DNA of 56,736 bases from CF-118 sp035934385 (lineage in GTDB: Bacteria; Chloroflexota; Dormibacteria; Dormibacterales; Dormibacteraceae), in assembly GCA_035934385.1 (NCBI GenBank), contig DASYXY010000088.1, positions 1 to 56,736 on the forward strand, read 5' to 3'. Under the pieces are notes generated by a model, which worked only from the letters and a program-made list of their open reading frames with translations, did no database searches and had not been told where the DNA came from. Positions 24,155-32,770 of this stretch are shown piece after piece. The translations under genes and the position numbers were made by a program. Numbering within the stretch: the stretch's first letter is position 1; each line of letters opens with the position of its first letter.

Positions 24155-25549
24155 ATGGCGAAAAGAACTCCGATGTCGAGCGTGGACGCCGCGTGGCTTG
24201 GCATGGAGGACCCGACCAACCTGATGATGGTCACGGGCGTCATGGCGCTCGAGGGGACCGTCGACCCCAAGCGTCTGCGCACAACGCTCGACCGGAGGCT
24301 CGCGCCGTTCTCGCGATTCCGCCAGCGCGTGGTCAGGCCGCGCACGCGCGCGGGCATCGCGCACTGGGAGGACGACCCGGAGTTCGACGTCGACAACCAC
24401 CTGACGCACGTCGCCCTGCCGGCGCCCGGCAACGACGCGGCGCTGCGCAAGCTCGTGTCGGACGTGATGGGCACCCCGCTCGACTTCGCCAAGCCGCTTT
24501 GGCACATGCACCTGATCGACGGCTATCGCGGCGGCTCGGTGCTGTTGGCGCGCATCCACCACTCGATCGCCGACGGTATAGCGCTGGTGCGCGTGCTGCT
24601 TTCCCTGACCGACGAATCAGCCAACGCAAGACCGCCCGCGGCCCCGACGAGGCGTACCGCCCGCGCTTCTTCGGCTTTCCCGCTCGAATGGCTGCCCGCG
24701 GCCGTGCGCCGTGGATTGAAGACCGGCCAGGACCTGGCCTCCCGTCCTGACCGCGTGCTCGAGGTCGCCCGGCTGGGCGCCCACGGCGCGTACCGGCTCG
24801 GGCGCCTGGTGGTCCTGCCGCCGGATCCGGTGACAGTCTTCAAGGGCAAGCTCGGCCGGCGCAAACGGGCCGCGTGGTCGGAGACGCTCCCCCTCGACGA
24901 CTTCAAGGCGATCGGCAAGGCGCACGGCGCGACCGTGAACGATGTCCTGGTCGCTGTCGCCACCGGCGCGCTGCGCCGCTACATGGAGCGCCGCGGCGAT
25001 CCGACCGCGGGCGTCGCCATCCGCGCGTCGGTGCCTGTGAACCTGCGGCCACTTGACCGCGCGCACGAGCTGGGCAACGCGTTCGGGCTGGTGTTCCTGA
25101 GCTTGCCCGTCGGCATCGCCGACCCCGGGCGACGCCTCCGCGCCATCAAGAAAGAGATGGACGGGCTCAAGCAATCACCCGAGGCGCTGGTCGCGTTCGG
25201 CGTGCTGAGCCTGCTGGGGCTCGCGCCCGTCGAGGTCGAGCAGGTCGGGTTGCGGTTCTTCGGCAGCAAGGCGACCGCGGTCCTGACCAACGTCCCTGGG
25301 CCGCGGCAGCCGCTCTACCTGGCGGGAAAAAAGATCGAGCGAGTGATGTTCTGGGTGCCGCAGTCTGGGCACCTCGGCCTCGGGGTCAGCATCATCAGCT
25401 ACGCGGGCGGGGTGATGCTCGGAGTCGCCACCGACGCGGGGCTCGTGCCCGACCCGGAGAAGATCGTCGACGCGTTCAAGGTCGAGTTCGAAGCGATGAA
25501 GAAGGCAGCGTTGCGGCCGGCAAAGGCAAGGGTGGGCGCCTCTTCCTGA
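24155..25549 (+). CDS. wax ester synthase / diacylglycerol acyltransferase (WS/DGAT)
   Basis: A 464-residue WS/DGAT-family acyltransferase, which joins acyl-CoA to a fatty alcohol or diacylglycerol to make storage lipids. The catalytic motif is HHSIADG (H135, H136, D140, G141). The C-terminal family segments NVPGPRQPLYLAGKK and GLGVSIISYAGGVMLGVA are present. The ATG at 24155 fits the family start (SSVDAAWLGMEDPTNLMM). Together with the acyl-CoA ligase at 11897 it suggests neutral-lipid storage; the two genes are not linked in one operon. Confidence 0.9.
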   Translation: MAKRTPMSSVDAAWLGMEDPTNLMMVTGVMALEGTVDPKRLRTTLDRRLAPFSRFRQRVVRPRTRAGIAHWEDDPEFDVDNHLTHVALPAPGNDAALRKLVSDVMGTPLDFAKPLWHMHLIDGYRGGSVLLARIHHSIADGIALVRVLLSLTDESANARPPAAPTRRTARASSAFPLEWLPAAVRRGLKTGQDLASRPDRVLEVARLGAHGAYRLGRLVVLPPDPVTVFKGKLGRRKRAAWSETLPLDDFKAIGKAHGATVNDVLVAVATGALRRYMERRGDPTAGVAIRASVPVNLRPLDRAHELGNAFGLVFLSLPVGIADPGRRLRAIKKEMDGLKQSPEALVAFGVLSLLGLAPVEVEQVGLRFFGSKATAVLTNVPGPRQPLYLAGKKIERVMFWVPQSGHLGLGVSIISYAGGVMLGVATDAGLVPDPEKIVDAFKVEFEAMKKAALRPAKARVGASS

Positions 25550-25577
25550 CCCCATGTTTAAGCCCCTCGTTGCTGGG

Positions 25578-25583
25578 TAATCT
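25578..25583 (+). promoter_or_regulatory. -10 box TAATCT before the HtrA gene
   Basis: TAATCT ends 10 nt before the ATG at 25594, giving a predicted leader of only about 3 nt. No ribosome binding site is present. Confidence 0.4.
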
Positions 25584-25593
25584 TGTAAGCACG

Positions 25594-26544
25594 ATGTCGG
25601 GCACCCCGGCCACCGAGCGGCAGGCGCTGGATTCGTACTCGGCCACGGTCGTGGCGGTGGCCGAGCGAGTTCTCCCGGCCGTGGCCAGCCTCCGGGTTCA
25701 CCGCGGTGGCGTCCGCGACGGCGGCGCCGGCTCCGGCGTTGTGATCACCCCGGACGGCTTCATCGTCACCTCCGCCCACGTGGTCGCCCAGTCCCGCACC
25801 GCCACAGCCGCCTTCATCGATGGCTCCGAATACGAGCTCGACGTGGTCGGCGCCGACGCTCTCTCCGACCTGGCCATCGGCCGGGCTCGCGCGGCCACCC
25901 TCCGCCCCATCGAGGTCGGGGACGCCGACGGCCTGCGCGTCGGCCAGCTCGTGGTCGCGATCGGCAACCCGATGGGCTTCAGCGGATCCGTGACGTCGGG
26001 GGTCGTCAGCGGGTTAGGCCGCTCGCTGGCGACCGCCGACGGCAACGGGCACCGGCGGTTCGTCGAAGACGTGATCCAGACGGACGCAGCGCTCAACCCC
26101 GGTAACTCGGGCGGCGCGCTGGCGGACTGGCAGGCACGACTCGTCGGCGTCAACACCGCCGTCGCTGGGATGGGCCTCGGTCTTGCGGTGCCGATCAACG
26201 CGACGACGCAGGCGATTCTCGCGGCGCTGATGCGCAGCGGGCGCGTGCGGCGCGCGTTCATCGGCATCGCCGGCGGCACGCGCGCACTTACGCCTGCAGT
26301 CGCCCTGCGCACCGGCTTCAAGGCAGGAGTCGAGGTGCAGGAGGTCGTCGCCGACAGCCCAGCCGCCGCTGCCCGGCTGCGCAGCGGTGACCTGATCGTC
26401 GAAGTGGACGGCTCGGCGGTGTCGAAGGCAGGAGACCTGCAACGGCTGATGGTCGAGGCTCGCATCGGCTCGAAGCTTTCGGTCCGGATCGTCCGGGGCG
26501 ACAGGCTCGTCGCGCTTGAGGTCGTCCCCGCAGAGCTGAAATAG
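25594..26544 (+). CDS. HtrA/DegP-like serine protease without signal peptide
   Basis: S1C-family protease of 316 residues. The catalytic triad is H62 (TSAHVV), D92 (LSDLAIG) and S172 (GNSGGAL), followed by one PDZ domain (about 230-316, with the carboxylate-binding region FKAGVEVQEVV). Unlike typical HtrA it has neither a signal peptide nor a membrane anchor from either possible start (25570 or 25594), so it is predicted to be cytoplasmic. The -10 box at 25578 favours ATG 25594. The stop codon overlaps the ppk2 promoter. Confidence 0.88.
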   Translation: MSGTPATERQALDSYSATVVAVAERVLPAVASLRVHRGGVRDGGAGSGVVITPDGFIVTSAHVVAQSRTATAAFIDGSEYELDVVGADALSDLAIGRARAATLRPIEVGDADGLRVGQLVVAIGNPMGFSGSVTSGVVSGLGRSLATADGNGHRRFVEDVIQTDAALNPGNSGGALADWQARLVGVNTAVAGMGLGLAVPINATTQAILAALMRSGRVRRAFIGIAGGTRALTPAVALRTGFKAGVEVQEVVADSPAAAARLRSGDLIVEVDGSAVSKAGDLQRLMVEARIGSKLSVRIVRGDRLVALEVVPAELK

Positions 26545-26547
26545 ACT
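26542..26547 (+). promoter_or_regulatory. -10 box TAGACT overlapping the htrA stop codon
   Basis: The TAG stop of the protease gene forms the first three bases of TAGACT, which ends 7 nt before the GTG of the PPK2 gene. The same hexamer precedes the thiolase gene (49918-49923). Confidence 0.5.
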
Positions 26548-26554
26548 CAGTGCC

Positions 26555-27385
26555 GTGGCGGCCGGCACGATCAGCGATCTCCTGGCCGCCCGGCTCACCG
26601 ACGGCCGGTTCCGCGTCGCCGACGTTGATCCGCAGTCAACACCCGGCCTGAAGAGCCGCCACAGGGCCAAGCTCGACCTCGAGAAGCACAAGCGCGCGCT
26701 CTTCGGATTGCAGGAGCGCCTGTACGCCGAGCACAAGCGCTCACTTCTGATCGTGCTCCAGGCCATGGACACCGGCGGCAAGGACGGGACCGTCACCCAC
26801 GTGATCGGGAACCTGAACCCACAGGCGGTGCTGGTCAGCGCGTTCAAGCCGCCCACGCCCGCGGAAAGGCGACACAACTTCCTGTGGCGCATCCGCAAGC
26901 GTCTGCCGCCGGCAGGTTACATCGGCATCTTCAACCGCTCGCACTACGAGGAGGTCTTGATCGCGCGGGTCCGCAACCTGGCGCCAGCGGATGTGATCGA
27001 GCGTCGCTACGGGCAGATCAACAACTTCGAGCAAGGCCTGATGCGCTCCGGCACCCGGGTCATCAAGTTGATGCTCCACATCTCGTACGAGGAGCAGCGC
27101 AAGCGCCTGCTCGAAAGGCTGAAGAACCCCGACAAGCACTGGAAGTTCACCGAGAAGGACATCGACGAGCGCGCCTACTGGGATGAATACATGAGCGCGT
27201 ACAGCATCGCCATCACCCGCTGCTCGACCCATTCGGCGCCCTGGTACGTGGTGCCGGCGGACGACAAGGAGTACCGGAACTGGGCGGTCGCGTCGATCCT
27301 GATCGAGACGCTCGAAGAGATGGACCCCAGGTACCCGCGGCCGAAGCTGGACATCCCGCGCCTGGTCAAGCGTCTGAACGCCTAG
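26555..27385 (+). CDS. polyphosphate kinase 2 family protein
   Basis: PPK2-type kinase, transferring phosphate between polyphosphate and nucleotides. The 276-residue protein has the Walker A variant AMDTGGKDGT (residues 70-79), the Walker B/lid region GIFNRSHYEEVL (124-135), and the PPK2 segments FEQGLMRSGT and KHWKFTEKDIDERAYWDEY. This is the single-domain form, generally acting on nucleoside mono- or diphosphates. The GTG start at 26555 is fixed by the upstream -10 box and stop. Confidence 0.92.
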   Translation: MAAGTISDLLAARLTDGRFRVADVDPQSTPGLKSRHRAKLDLEKHKRALFGLQERLYAEHKRSLLIVLQAMDTGGKDGTVTHVIGNLNPQAVLVSAFKPPTPAERRHNFLWRIRKRLPPAGYIGIFNRSHYEEVLIARVRNLAPADVIERRYGQINNFEQGLMRSGTRVIKLMLHISYEEQRKRLLERLKNPDKHWKFTEKDIDERAYWDEYMSAYSIAITRCSTHSAPWYVVPADDKEYRNWAVASILIETLEEMDPRYPRPKLDIPRLVKRLNA

Positions 27386-27470
27386 CGGTGGGCTCGCTGC
27401 TTTGGTACGTTAAGAAATCAGCGCGCTCGGTATTGACCTGCCGGGGTGCAATAACGGGGGATGTAGACAG

Positions 27471-28670
27471 ATGAAGCGGGAACGCGTCATCCTCGGATTG
27501 CTCGCGGCGGTGGTTCTGGCGGCGTGCGGGACGAGCTCCGGCTCGGCCGGCAGCTCCTACCAGGGCAAGACAATCAAGCTGGGTGCTCTGCTGTCCATCA
27601 CCGGCGCGGGCGGTGTGTACGGCCCCCAGAGCCGCGACGGCATGCTGCTCGCGGCCGACCAGATCAACAACGCGGGCGGGGTCAACGGCGCGAAGATCAC
27701 CCTGGAGGTGCGCGATGACGCCTCCGACAAGGCTCAATCCGCGCAGCAGGCCCAGATCATGATCCAGCAGGATCAGCTGCTGGCCCTGCTCGGACCGACG
27801 CTCTCCAACTCCGCGGTGGGTGTGCATCCCCTGGCCGAGAGCCTCAAGACGCCGATCCTCGCCGTCAGCACGACCGGCATTCACATCGTCCCCGACTGCA
27901 ACTACCCGTCGTCGGCGCCGTGCAAGTACGTCTTCCGCGACAGCCTGGGCGAGCAAACGGCCATCCCCGACAATATCCAGGCTTATGCGGCGGACAAGCA
28001 CCCCTCGACGGGGGTGCTCCTGGTCGCGCAGGACGACAAGTTCTCGAGCGACGGCGGCAAGATCGTTCAGGACACAGTCGGCCAGTACAACATCAGCCTG
28101 CTCAAGGTCATCAAGTTCAGCAAGACGGAGGCCGACCTCTCCCCCTACGTGACGCAGGCGGTCCAGCTTAAGCCGGACGTCATCTTCATCACGTCGCTGG
28201 GCGGCATCCCGGCCAAGATCATGATCGAGGCCCGGAAGCAGGGCTGGACCGGACAGTTCCTCGGCGGCAACGGGTTCAACACGTCGACCGTCTCGAAGCA
28301 GGCCGGTTCGGCCGGCATGGGCGCGCGCAGCGCCAGCGCCTGGTATATCGGGAACACGTTCGTATCGAACTCCGAGTTCGTCGACGCATACAGGCAGAAG
28401 TACGGCAAGGACCCTGACCAGTTCGCTGCGCAGGGCTACACCGGCATCAAGATCATCGCCGACGCCGCGAGCCGCGCAGGTCTGACGTTCTCGGACCTGC
28501 CAGGTGACCGCGACAAGTTGCGCGCCGCGATGGAGACGGTGAACATCGACACACCGCTCGGCCCGTTCCAGTTCACTTCGAACCACGACGTCAAGCAGAC
28601 GGTGTGGATCATCCAGATGGACGGCAGCGGCGGATTCTCTCTCGTGCACGAGATCAAACCGACCACGTAG
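27471..28670 (+). CDS. branched-chain amino-acid type ABC transporter substrate-binding lipoprotein
   Basis: LivJ/LivK-like type I periplasmic-binding fold, 399 residues. The signal peptide ends in the lipobox LAAC (C20), and the mature part begins with the usual KTIKLGALLSITGAGGVYGP. The end (FTSNHDVKQTVWIIQM) is typical of the family. ATG 27471 is preceded by GGGGGA 10 nt upstream. It is the first gene of a five-function transporter set with the genes at 28707-32097. The ligand is probably an amino acid or small amide; not determinable here. Confidence 0.92.
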   Translation: MKRERVILGLLAAVVLAACGTSSGSAGSSYQGKTIKLGALLSITGAGGVYGPQSRDGMLLAADQINNAGGVNGAKITLEVRDDASDKAQSAQQAQIMIQQDQLLALLGPTLSNSAVGVHPLAESLKTPILAVSTTGIHIVPDCNYPSSAPCKYVFRDSLGEQTAIPDNIQAYAADKHPSTGVLLVAQDDKFSSDGGKIVQDTVGQYNISLLKVIKFSKTEADLSPYVTQAVQLKPDVIFITSLGGIPAKIMIEARKQGWTGQFLGGNGFNTSTVSKQAGSAGMGARSASAWYIGNTFVSNSEFVDAYRQKYGKDPDQFAAQGYTGIKIIADAASRAGLTFSDLPGDRDKLRAAMETVNIDTPLGPFQFTSNHDVKQTVWIIQMDGSGGFSLVHEIKPTT

Positions 28671-28706
28671 TGCCGGCCGTTTCGTAGCGGACAAAGTAGT
28701 CGCGCG

Positions 28707-29621
28707 ATGGCCCAGCAGGCCCTCAACGCGATCTTCATAGGCTCGATCTACGCGCTGTTCGCCGTCGGCTACACGCTCGTGTTCGGCGTGCTCGACATCC
28801 TGAACCTGGCGCACAGCGCGGTTTTCATGCTCGGGGCGGCGGCCGCCTACTCGCTCGTCGTCAACTACAACCAGTCGTTCGCTGTGGCGGTCGCGGGTGG
28901 AATCCTGGCCTGCGTACTGATGGGCCTGGTGATCGAGTACGTGTGCCTGCGCCCGCTTCGCCGTCGTCGGGCGCCGCCCATCGCCGCGCTGATCTCGACG
29001 ATCGGGCTCGCGCTCATCATCGTGGCCGCGGTCGAGCAGGGGCGGCCCGGCACCCTGTTCGCCTGGCTGTGGGTGGACGGCGCGAACTCGGTCCGCTTCC
29101 CGTCCGACGTGGTGCCAAACCCGACGTGGCGAGTCGGGGGACTCACGCTCGAGGCGGTAAAGGTCGCGATCGTGCCGGTATCGCTCGTGCTGATGCTGGT
29201 GCTCGGGTACGTGATCCGCTTCACGCAGTTCGGCCGAGGCCTGCGCGCGGTCGCCGAGAACCCGCGAGCCGCAAGCCTGATGGGCCTCGACGTCGACAGG
29301 ATGATCCTCCTTACCGTCGTGCTCTCGTCCGCGCTGGGCGGCATAGCCGGCATCCTGTTCGGCCTCGCGCTGTCGGACATCAGCCCGTACATCGGGCGTG
29401 ACAACGTTGAGATTCGAGGCCTGGCCGTGATCGTCCTCGGCGGGATGGGGAGCATCCCCGGCGCTGTTGCGGGCGGCTACCTCCTCGGCGTGATCGAGGT
29501 GGGCGCGCTGGTGCTGTTCGGCAGCAACGTGCGCACGGGCGTTGCCTTCGCGGCGCTGTTCCTGATGCTCGTGCTCCGACCGCAGGGCATCTTCGGCGCG
29601 CAGCTGCACGAGCGGTTATAG
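28707..29621 (+). CDS. livH: branched-chain amino-acid type ABC transporter permease (LivH-like)
   Basis: A 304-residue inner-membrane permease with about eight helices. It starts with the family signature (NAIFIGSIYALFAVGYTLVFG) and contains the loop RAVAENPRAASLMGLDVDRM, the coupling helix that contacts the ATPase. It sits 36 nt after the binding-protein gene and 6 nt before the second permease. Confidence 0.92.
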   Translation: MAQQALNAIFIGSIYALFAVGYTLVFGVLDILNLAHSAVFMLGAAAAYSLVVNYNQSFAVAVAGGILACVLMGLVIEYVCLRPLRRRRAPPIAALISTIGLALIIVAAVEQGRPGTLFAWLWVDGANSVRFPSDVVPNPTWRVGGLTLEAVKVAIVPVSLVLMLVLGYVIRFTQFGRGLRAVAENPRAASLMGLDVDRMILLTVVLSSALGGIAGILFGLALSDISPYIGRDNVEIRGLAVIVLGGMGSIPGAVAGGYLLGVIEVGALVLFGSNVRTGVAFAALFLMLVLRPQGIFGAQLHERL

Positions 29622-29627
29622 GCGCCA

Positions 29628-30551
29628 GTGGACTTCATCATCCAGCTCGTATCCGACCCGGTTGCCTTCTACCAGACGCACACGGTGCTGATTGCCCAGA
29701 TCGGCATCAACAGCATCCTCGCCGCCTCGATGTTTCTCGTCCTTTATTCAGGGCAGCTGTCGCTCGCCGCTCCGGGCTTCATGGCCATCGGCGCGTACAC
29801 CTCGGTGCTGATGGGTCTTTACTGGAACACACCCCTCGCGCTGGACCTGTTCGGAGGAACGCTTCTCGCGGGCGCCGCCGGTTTTCTCGTGGGGCTCCCG
29901 GTGCTCCGCCTGCGCGGCGTGTTCCTGGCGATCGCAACCATCGGCTTCATCGAGGCGCTGACCGAGGGCGTGATCCTCAACCTGCCCATCACGGGCGAGG
30001 GCCTCGGCCTCAAGAATCCAAGCGCCGACCCGTTGACTGGGATCAACCTGGTCCTGATCTCGGTCGTTGCGGTCGTCTTCGTCGTGTGGCGGCTCACGAG
30101 AGGCCGCCTTGGTCGCGCCTGGGCCGCGATCCGGCAGGACGAGCTGGCCGCCCTTAGCCAGGGGATTCACGTCTCGCGCTACAAGATGATCGCGTTCGTC
30201 CTGAGCGCGGTGCTCGCCGGATTCGCCGGAGGCCTCGAGTCGCACCTCAACTTTTTCGTCGACCCGAACGAGTACGGCGTGACGCGCACGGTGCAGGTGC
30301 TGACATTCGCAGTGCTCGGCGGCGCGGGCAACGTGGTTGGACCAGTGGTCGGCGCGCTGTTCCTCACATCTCTGCCGGAGATCGTGCGGTTCCCCAACTT
30401 CGATCCACGAGACGTGATCAGCGGCGCGATCCTGATCGCCGTCATCATCTTTCGCCCGCAAGGGATCGTCGGCCGCGGCGGGCTAGCGATCATCCGGCCG
30501 CGGTGGTGGCCGCGGCCAAACCGAGCGTCAAGTGCTGCTCAGGCTGGATAG
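29628..30551 (+). CDS. livM: branched-chain amino-acid type ABC transporter permease (LivM-like)
   Basis: A 307-residue permease with about nine helices. The coupling segment GRAWAAIRQDELAALSQGI and the GLESHLNFFVDPNEYG region are typical of LivM. The start is GTG 29628, 6 nt after the livH stop. The 3' end overlaps the ATPase gene by 20 nt, implying coupled translation. Confidence 0.92.
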   Translation: MDFIIQLVSDPVAFYQTHTVLIAQIGINSILAASMFLVLYSGQLSLAAPGFMAIGAYTSVLMGLYWNTPLALDLFGGTLLAGAAGFLVGLPVLRLRGVFLAIATIGFIEALTEGVILNLPITGEGLGLKNPSADPLTGINLVLISVVAVVFVVWRLTRGRLGRAWAAIRQDELAALSQGIHVSRYKMIAFVLSAVLAGFAGGLESHLNFFVDPNEYGVTRTVQVLTFAVLGGAGNVVGPVVGALFLTSLPEIVRFPNFDPRDVISGAILIAVIIFRPQGIVGRGGLAIIRPRWWPRPNRASSAAQAG

Positions 30552-32097
30552 CCTCCAGCGCCATTTCGGCGGCGTCAGGGCCGTCGACGGAGTTTCGCTC
30601 GCAATCGAGGAAGGCTCGATCTTCGGCCTCATCGGTCCCAACGGCGCCGGCAAGACGACGCTTGTCAACCTCGTCACGGGTTATGTGCGCACGCAGGCCG
30701 GCCAGGCTTTTCTCGAGAACGACCGCCTGACCGGCCTGCCTCCCCACCGCATCGCCGCGCTGGGCATTGCTCGCACGTTCCAGAACATCCGGCTCTTTCC
30801 CGACCTGTCCGCTGTCGAGAACGTGATGATCGGCATGCACACGCGGTTGCGCGACGACACGGTCGCGCAGCTGGCGACACTGCCTTTTTTCCGTCGGGGC
30901 CAGCAGGCGCGAATCAACGACGCGCGCCGACTGATGGAGTCCGTCGGTCTCGACGTCACGGAGATTGGCAAGCGCTCGGCCGGGGAGCTGCCATACGGCG
31001 ACCAGCGCCGGCTCGAGATCGCGCGGGCACTTGCGCTGAGCCCTCGTCTGCTCATCCTCGACGAGCCGGCGGCGGGCATGAACCCGACCGAGAAACAAGG
31101 CATCCGCGAGCTCATCGAGCGCCTGAATCGCGACGGGCTTTCGATCCTTCTGATCGACCACGACATGCGCCTGGTGATGGGCGTGTGCCGCCAGGTGGCG
31201 GTGTTGAACTTCGGTCGCAAGATCGCGGACGGAGATCCCGAGACCGTCTCCGCCGACCCGACCGTCATCAAGGCGTACCTCGGCACTGGCGGCGAGAAAG
31301 AGGTCGCCCACGCACCCGGAACTATCGGAGTGGACCATGTGCCGGCCGCGACCCAGGTTCGCCCGTCACGGGTGACCGAACCGGCGAAGGCGCTCCTCGA
31401 CCTGCAGGACGTGTGGGTGAGCTACGGCGCGATCAACGCGGTGCGCGGCGTTTCGCTTCGCGTCGGCGCCGGTGAGGTGGTGGCTCTGATCGGTGCCAAC
31501 GGGGCCGGCAAGTCCACGATCCTGAACGCGCTGTCCGGCCTCGTACCGATCGCGTCAGGCACCGCGGTCTTCGGCAGCCTCGACCTGACCGGCGCCAAGC
31601 CGTCGACGATCGTCGCGCGGGGACTCGTGCAGGTGCCCGAGGGCCGCGAGATCCTTGGGCGGCAGACGGTTCTCGAGAACCTGGAGCTGGCGACGTGGTC
31701 GCGGCGCGACCGTGCGGCCGCACGGCGCGACATCGAGGCGATGATGGGTCGTTTTCCGATCCTCGGCGAGCGCCGCGCTCTGCGGGCGAGCACGTTGTCC
31801 GGTGGGGAGCGTCAGCTGCTCGCGATCGCGCGCGGCCTGCTGGCGCGGCCCAAGCTGCTGTTGCTCGACGAGCCGTCGCTCGGGTTGGCTCCGCAGATGG
31901 TCGACGAGGTCTTCGCGGCGATCGAAGAGATCCACCGCGATGGGACCACGATCCTGCTCGTCGAGCAGAACGCGCTGCGGGCGCTGGAGATCGCGGATCG
32001 CGCCTACGTGCTCGAGACGGGGCAGGTCCAGCTCACCGGCGGCGGCCAGGACTTGCTGCACAACCCCGCCGTGCGCCAAGCGTATCTGGGCGGATAA
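30532..32097 (+). CDS. fused LivG-LivF ABC transporter ATPase
   Basis: A 521-residue protein with two complete ABC ATPase domains in one chain. The LivG-like half (1-253) has Walker A GPNGAGKT (35-42), the signature-region motif LPYGDQRR (153-160) and Walker B LLILDEPAAG. The LivF-like half (287-521) has Walker A GANGAGKST (321-329), the LSGGERQL signature and LLLLDEPSLG. A polar linker of about 33 residues joins them. Liv systems normally encode LivG and LivF separately, so this is an uncommon arrangement. The start is GTG 30532. Confidence 0.92.
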   Translation: MLLRLDSLQRHFGGVRAVDGVSLAIEEGSIFGLIGPNGAGKTTLVNLVTGYVRTQAGQAFLENDRLTGLPPHRIAALGIARTFQNIRLFPDLSAVENVMIGMHTRLRDDTVAQLATLPFFRRGQQARINDARRLMESVGLDVTEIGKRSAGELPYGDQRRLEIARALALSPRLLILDEPAAGMNPTEKQGIRELIERLNRDGLSILLIDHDMRLVMGVCRQVAVLNFGRKIADGDPETVSADPTVIKAYLGTGGEKEVAHAPGTIGVDHVPAATQVRPSRVTEPAKALLDLQDVWVSYGAINAVRGVSLRVGAGEVVALIGANGAGKSTILNALSGLVPIASGTAVFGSLDLTGAKPSTIVARGLVQVPEGREILGRQTVLENLELATWSRRDRAAARRDIEAMMGRFPILGERRALRASTLSGGERQLLAIARGLLARPKLLLLDEPSLGLAPQMVDEVFAAIEEIHRDGTTILLVEQNALRALEIADRAYVLETGQVQLTGGGQDLLHNPAVRQAYLGG

Positions 32098-32125
32098 AAA
32101 AAGCCCCGGGCCGAAGCCCGGGGCT
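32095..32125 (-). terminator. intrinsic terminator after the first cold-shock gene
   Basis: A 10-bp GC-rich stem (AGCCCCGGGC/GCCCGGGGCT, 32102-32125) with loop CGAA is followed on the minus strand by a run of at least seven T. It ends transcription of the cold-shock gene at 32140. It may also slow transcripts leaving the ABC operon, but the plus strand lacks a T-run. Confidence 0.8.
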
Positions 32126-32139
32126 GTCTGGTTCGTCTG

Positions 32140-32343
32140 CTAGACGATGCGGACCGTCTTCGCGCGTGGCCCCTTCGGGCTCGACTCGATCTCGAAGGAG
32201 ACCTTCTCGCCACCCTGCAGCCGGTCGAAGTTGCCCTCGGTGGCGCTGCGGTGGAAGAAATATTCCTTCCCGTCCTCGGCCGCGATGAAGCCGAAGCCGC
32301 GGTCCGAAACCAGTTTCTTGATGGTGCCAGTCGGCATATCCAT
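32140..32343 (-). CDS. cold-shock domain protein (copy 1)
   Basis: A 67-residue single cold-shock domain that binds single-stranded nucleic acid. RNP1 is DRGFGFIAAE (K-G-F-G-F-I type) and RNP2 is KEYFFHRS. It shares most residues with the copy at 32515, differing mainly at the C-terminus and near residues 13, 28 and 35. Its SD AGGAG lies just upstream of the ATG, after an 11-bp leader stem. Confidence 0.95.
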   Translation of the reverse strand: MDMPTGTIKKLVSDRGFGFIAAEDGKEYFFHRSATEGNFDRLQGGEKVSFEIESSPKGPRAKTVRIV

Positions 32344-32353
32344 CTCCTATCGC

Positions 32354-32395
32354 TCTCGAACAGGGTTCCGCTCAACCTGACGGGCCTGTTCGAGA
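32354..32395 (-). promoter_or_regulatory. 5'-leader stem-loop of cold-shock gene copy 1
   Basis: TCTCGAACAGG (32354-32364) and CCTGTTCGAGA (32385-32395) form a perfect 11-bp stem with a 20-nt loop. The 3' arm on the mRNA ends a few nt before the SD. The leader is about 90 nt from the TATACT promoter. Copy 2 has an equivalent structure with different outer pairs. Confidence 0.65.
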
Positions 32396-32441
32396 AACCG
32401 GAGACCGCAGTGAGGGCCGGCCGATGTGCCGGCTGGAGGCC

Positions 32442-32447
32442 AGTATA
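32442..32447 (-). promoter_or_regulatory. -10 box TATACT of cold-shock gene copy 1
   Basis: TATACT on the minus strand gives a leader of about 90 nt. A weak TTTTCA -35 candidate overlaps the A-run of the terminator at 32466. Confidence 0.5.
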
Positions 32448-32465
32448 CCGGCGCCCTCTGGAATG

Positions 32466-32498
32466 AAAAAAGCCCCGGGGGTTGACCCCCAGGGCTTT
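32466..32498. terminator. bidirectional intrinsic terminator between the two cold-shock genes
   Basis: An interrupted GC stem (AGCCCCGGGGG/CCCCCAGGGCT, 32471-32496) with loop TTGA is flanked by A6 on the left and TTTAT on the right. It is well placed to terminate the minus-strand cold-shock gene at 32515. Confidence 0.75.
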
Positions 32499-32514
32499 AT
32501 TTCTGGTCCGAACC

Positions 32515-32718
32515 TTAGACGGTGCGAACGGCCTTCGCGCGCGGGCCCTTGGGGCTCGCCTCGATCTCGAAGGTCACCTTCTCGCCGCCCTGCAGCCGGT
32601 CGAAGTCACCCTCGGTTCCGCTGCGGTGGAAGAAGAACTCCTTCCCGTCCTCGGCTGCGATAAAGCCGAAGCCACGATCCGCGACCAGTTTTTTGATGGT
32701 GCCTGTAGGCATTTCCAT
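32515..32718 (-). CDS. cold-shock domain protein (copy 2)
   Basis: A 67-residue paralogue of the protein at 32140, with RNP1 DRGFGFIAAE and RNP2 KEFFFHRS. It has its own promoter (TATACT at 32814), leader stem-loop, SD (AGGAG) and terminator, so the two copies are separate units from a recent duplication. It lies directly downstream of typA, with its promoter next to the typA stop. Confidence 0.95.
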   Translation of the reverse strand: MEMPTGTIKKLVADRGFGFIAAEDGKEFFFHRSGTEGDFDRLQGGEKVTFEIEASPKGPRAKAVRTV

Positions 32719-32724
32719 CTCCTA

Positions 32725-32770
32725 TTTCTCGAACTCAAGGCCAACTCAACTGGCGGGCCTGTTCGAGAAA
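32725..32770 (-). promoter_or_regulatory. 5'-leader stem-loop of cold-shock gene copy 2
   Basis: TTTCTCGAAC (32725-32734) pairs perfectly with GTTCGAGAAA (32761-32770), with an inner AGGCC/GGCCT helix. The 3' arm ends just before the SD. It is a counterpart of the stem in copy 1, with pairing kept while sequence differs. Confidence 0.65.

Noticed and set aside
27366..29609. Long antisense open frame (747 codons) opposite the transporter genes
   Set aside because: GC-rich third positions create open antisense frames; the translation is low-complexity Arg/Asp/His-rich and the sense strand encodes clear Liv proteins.
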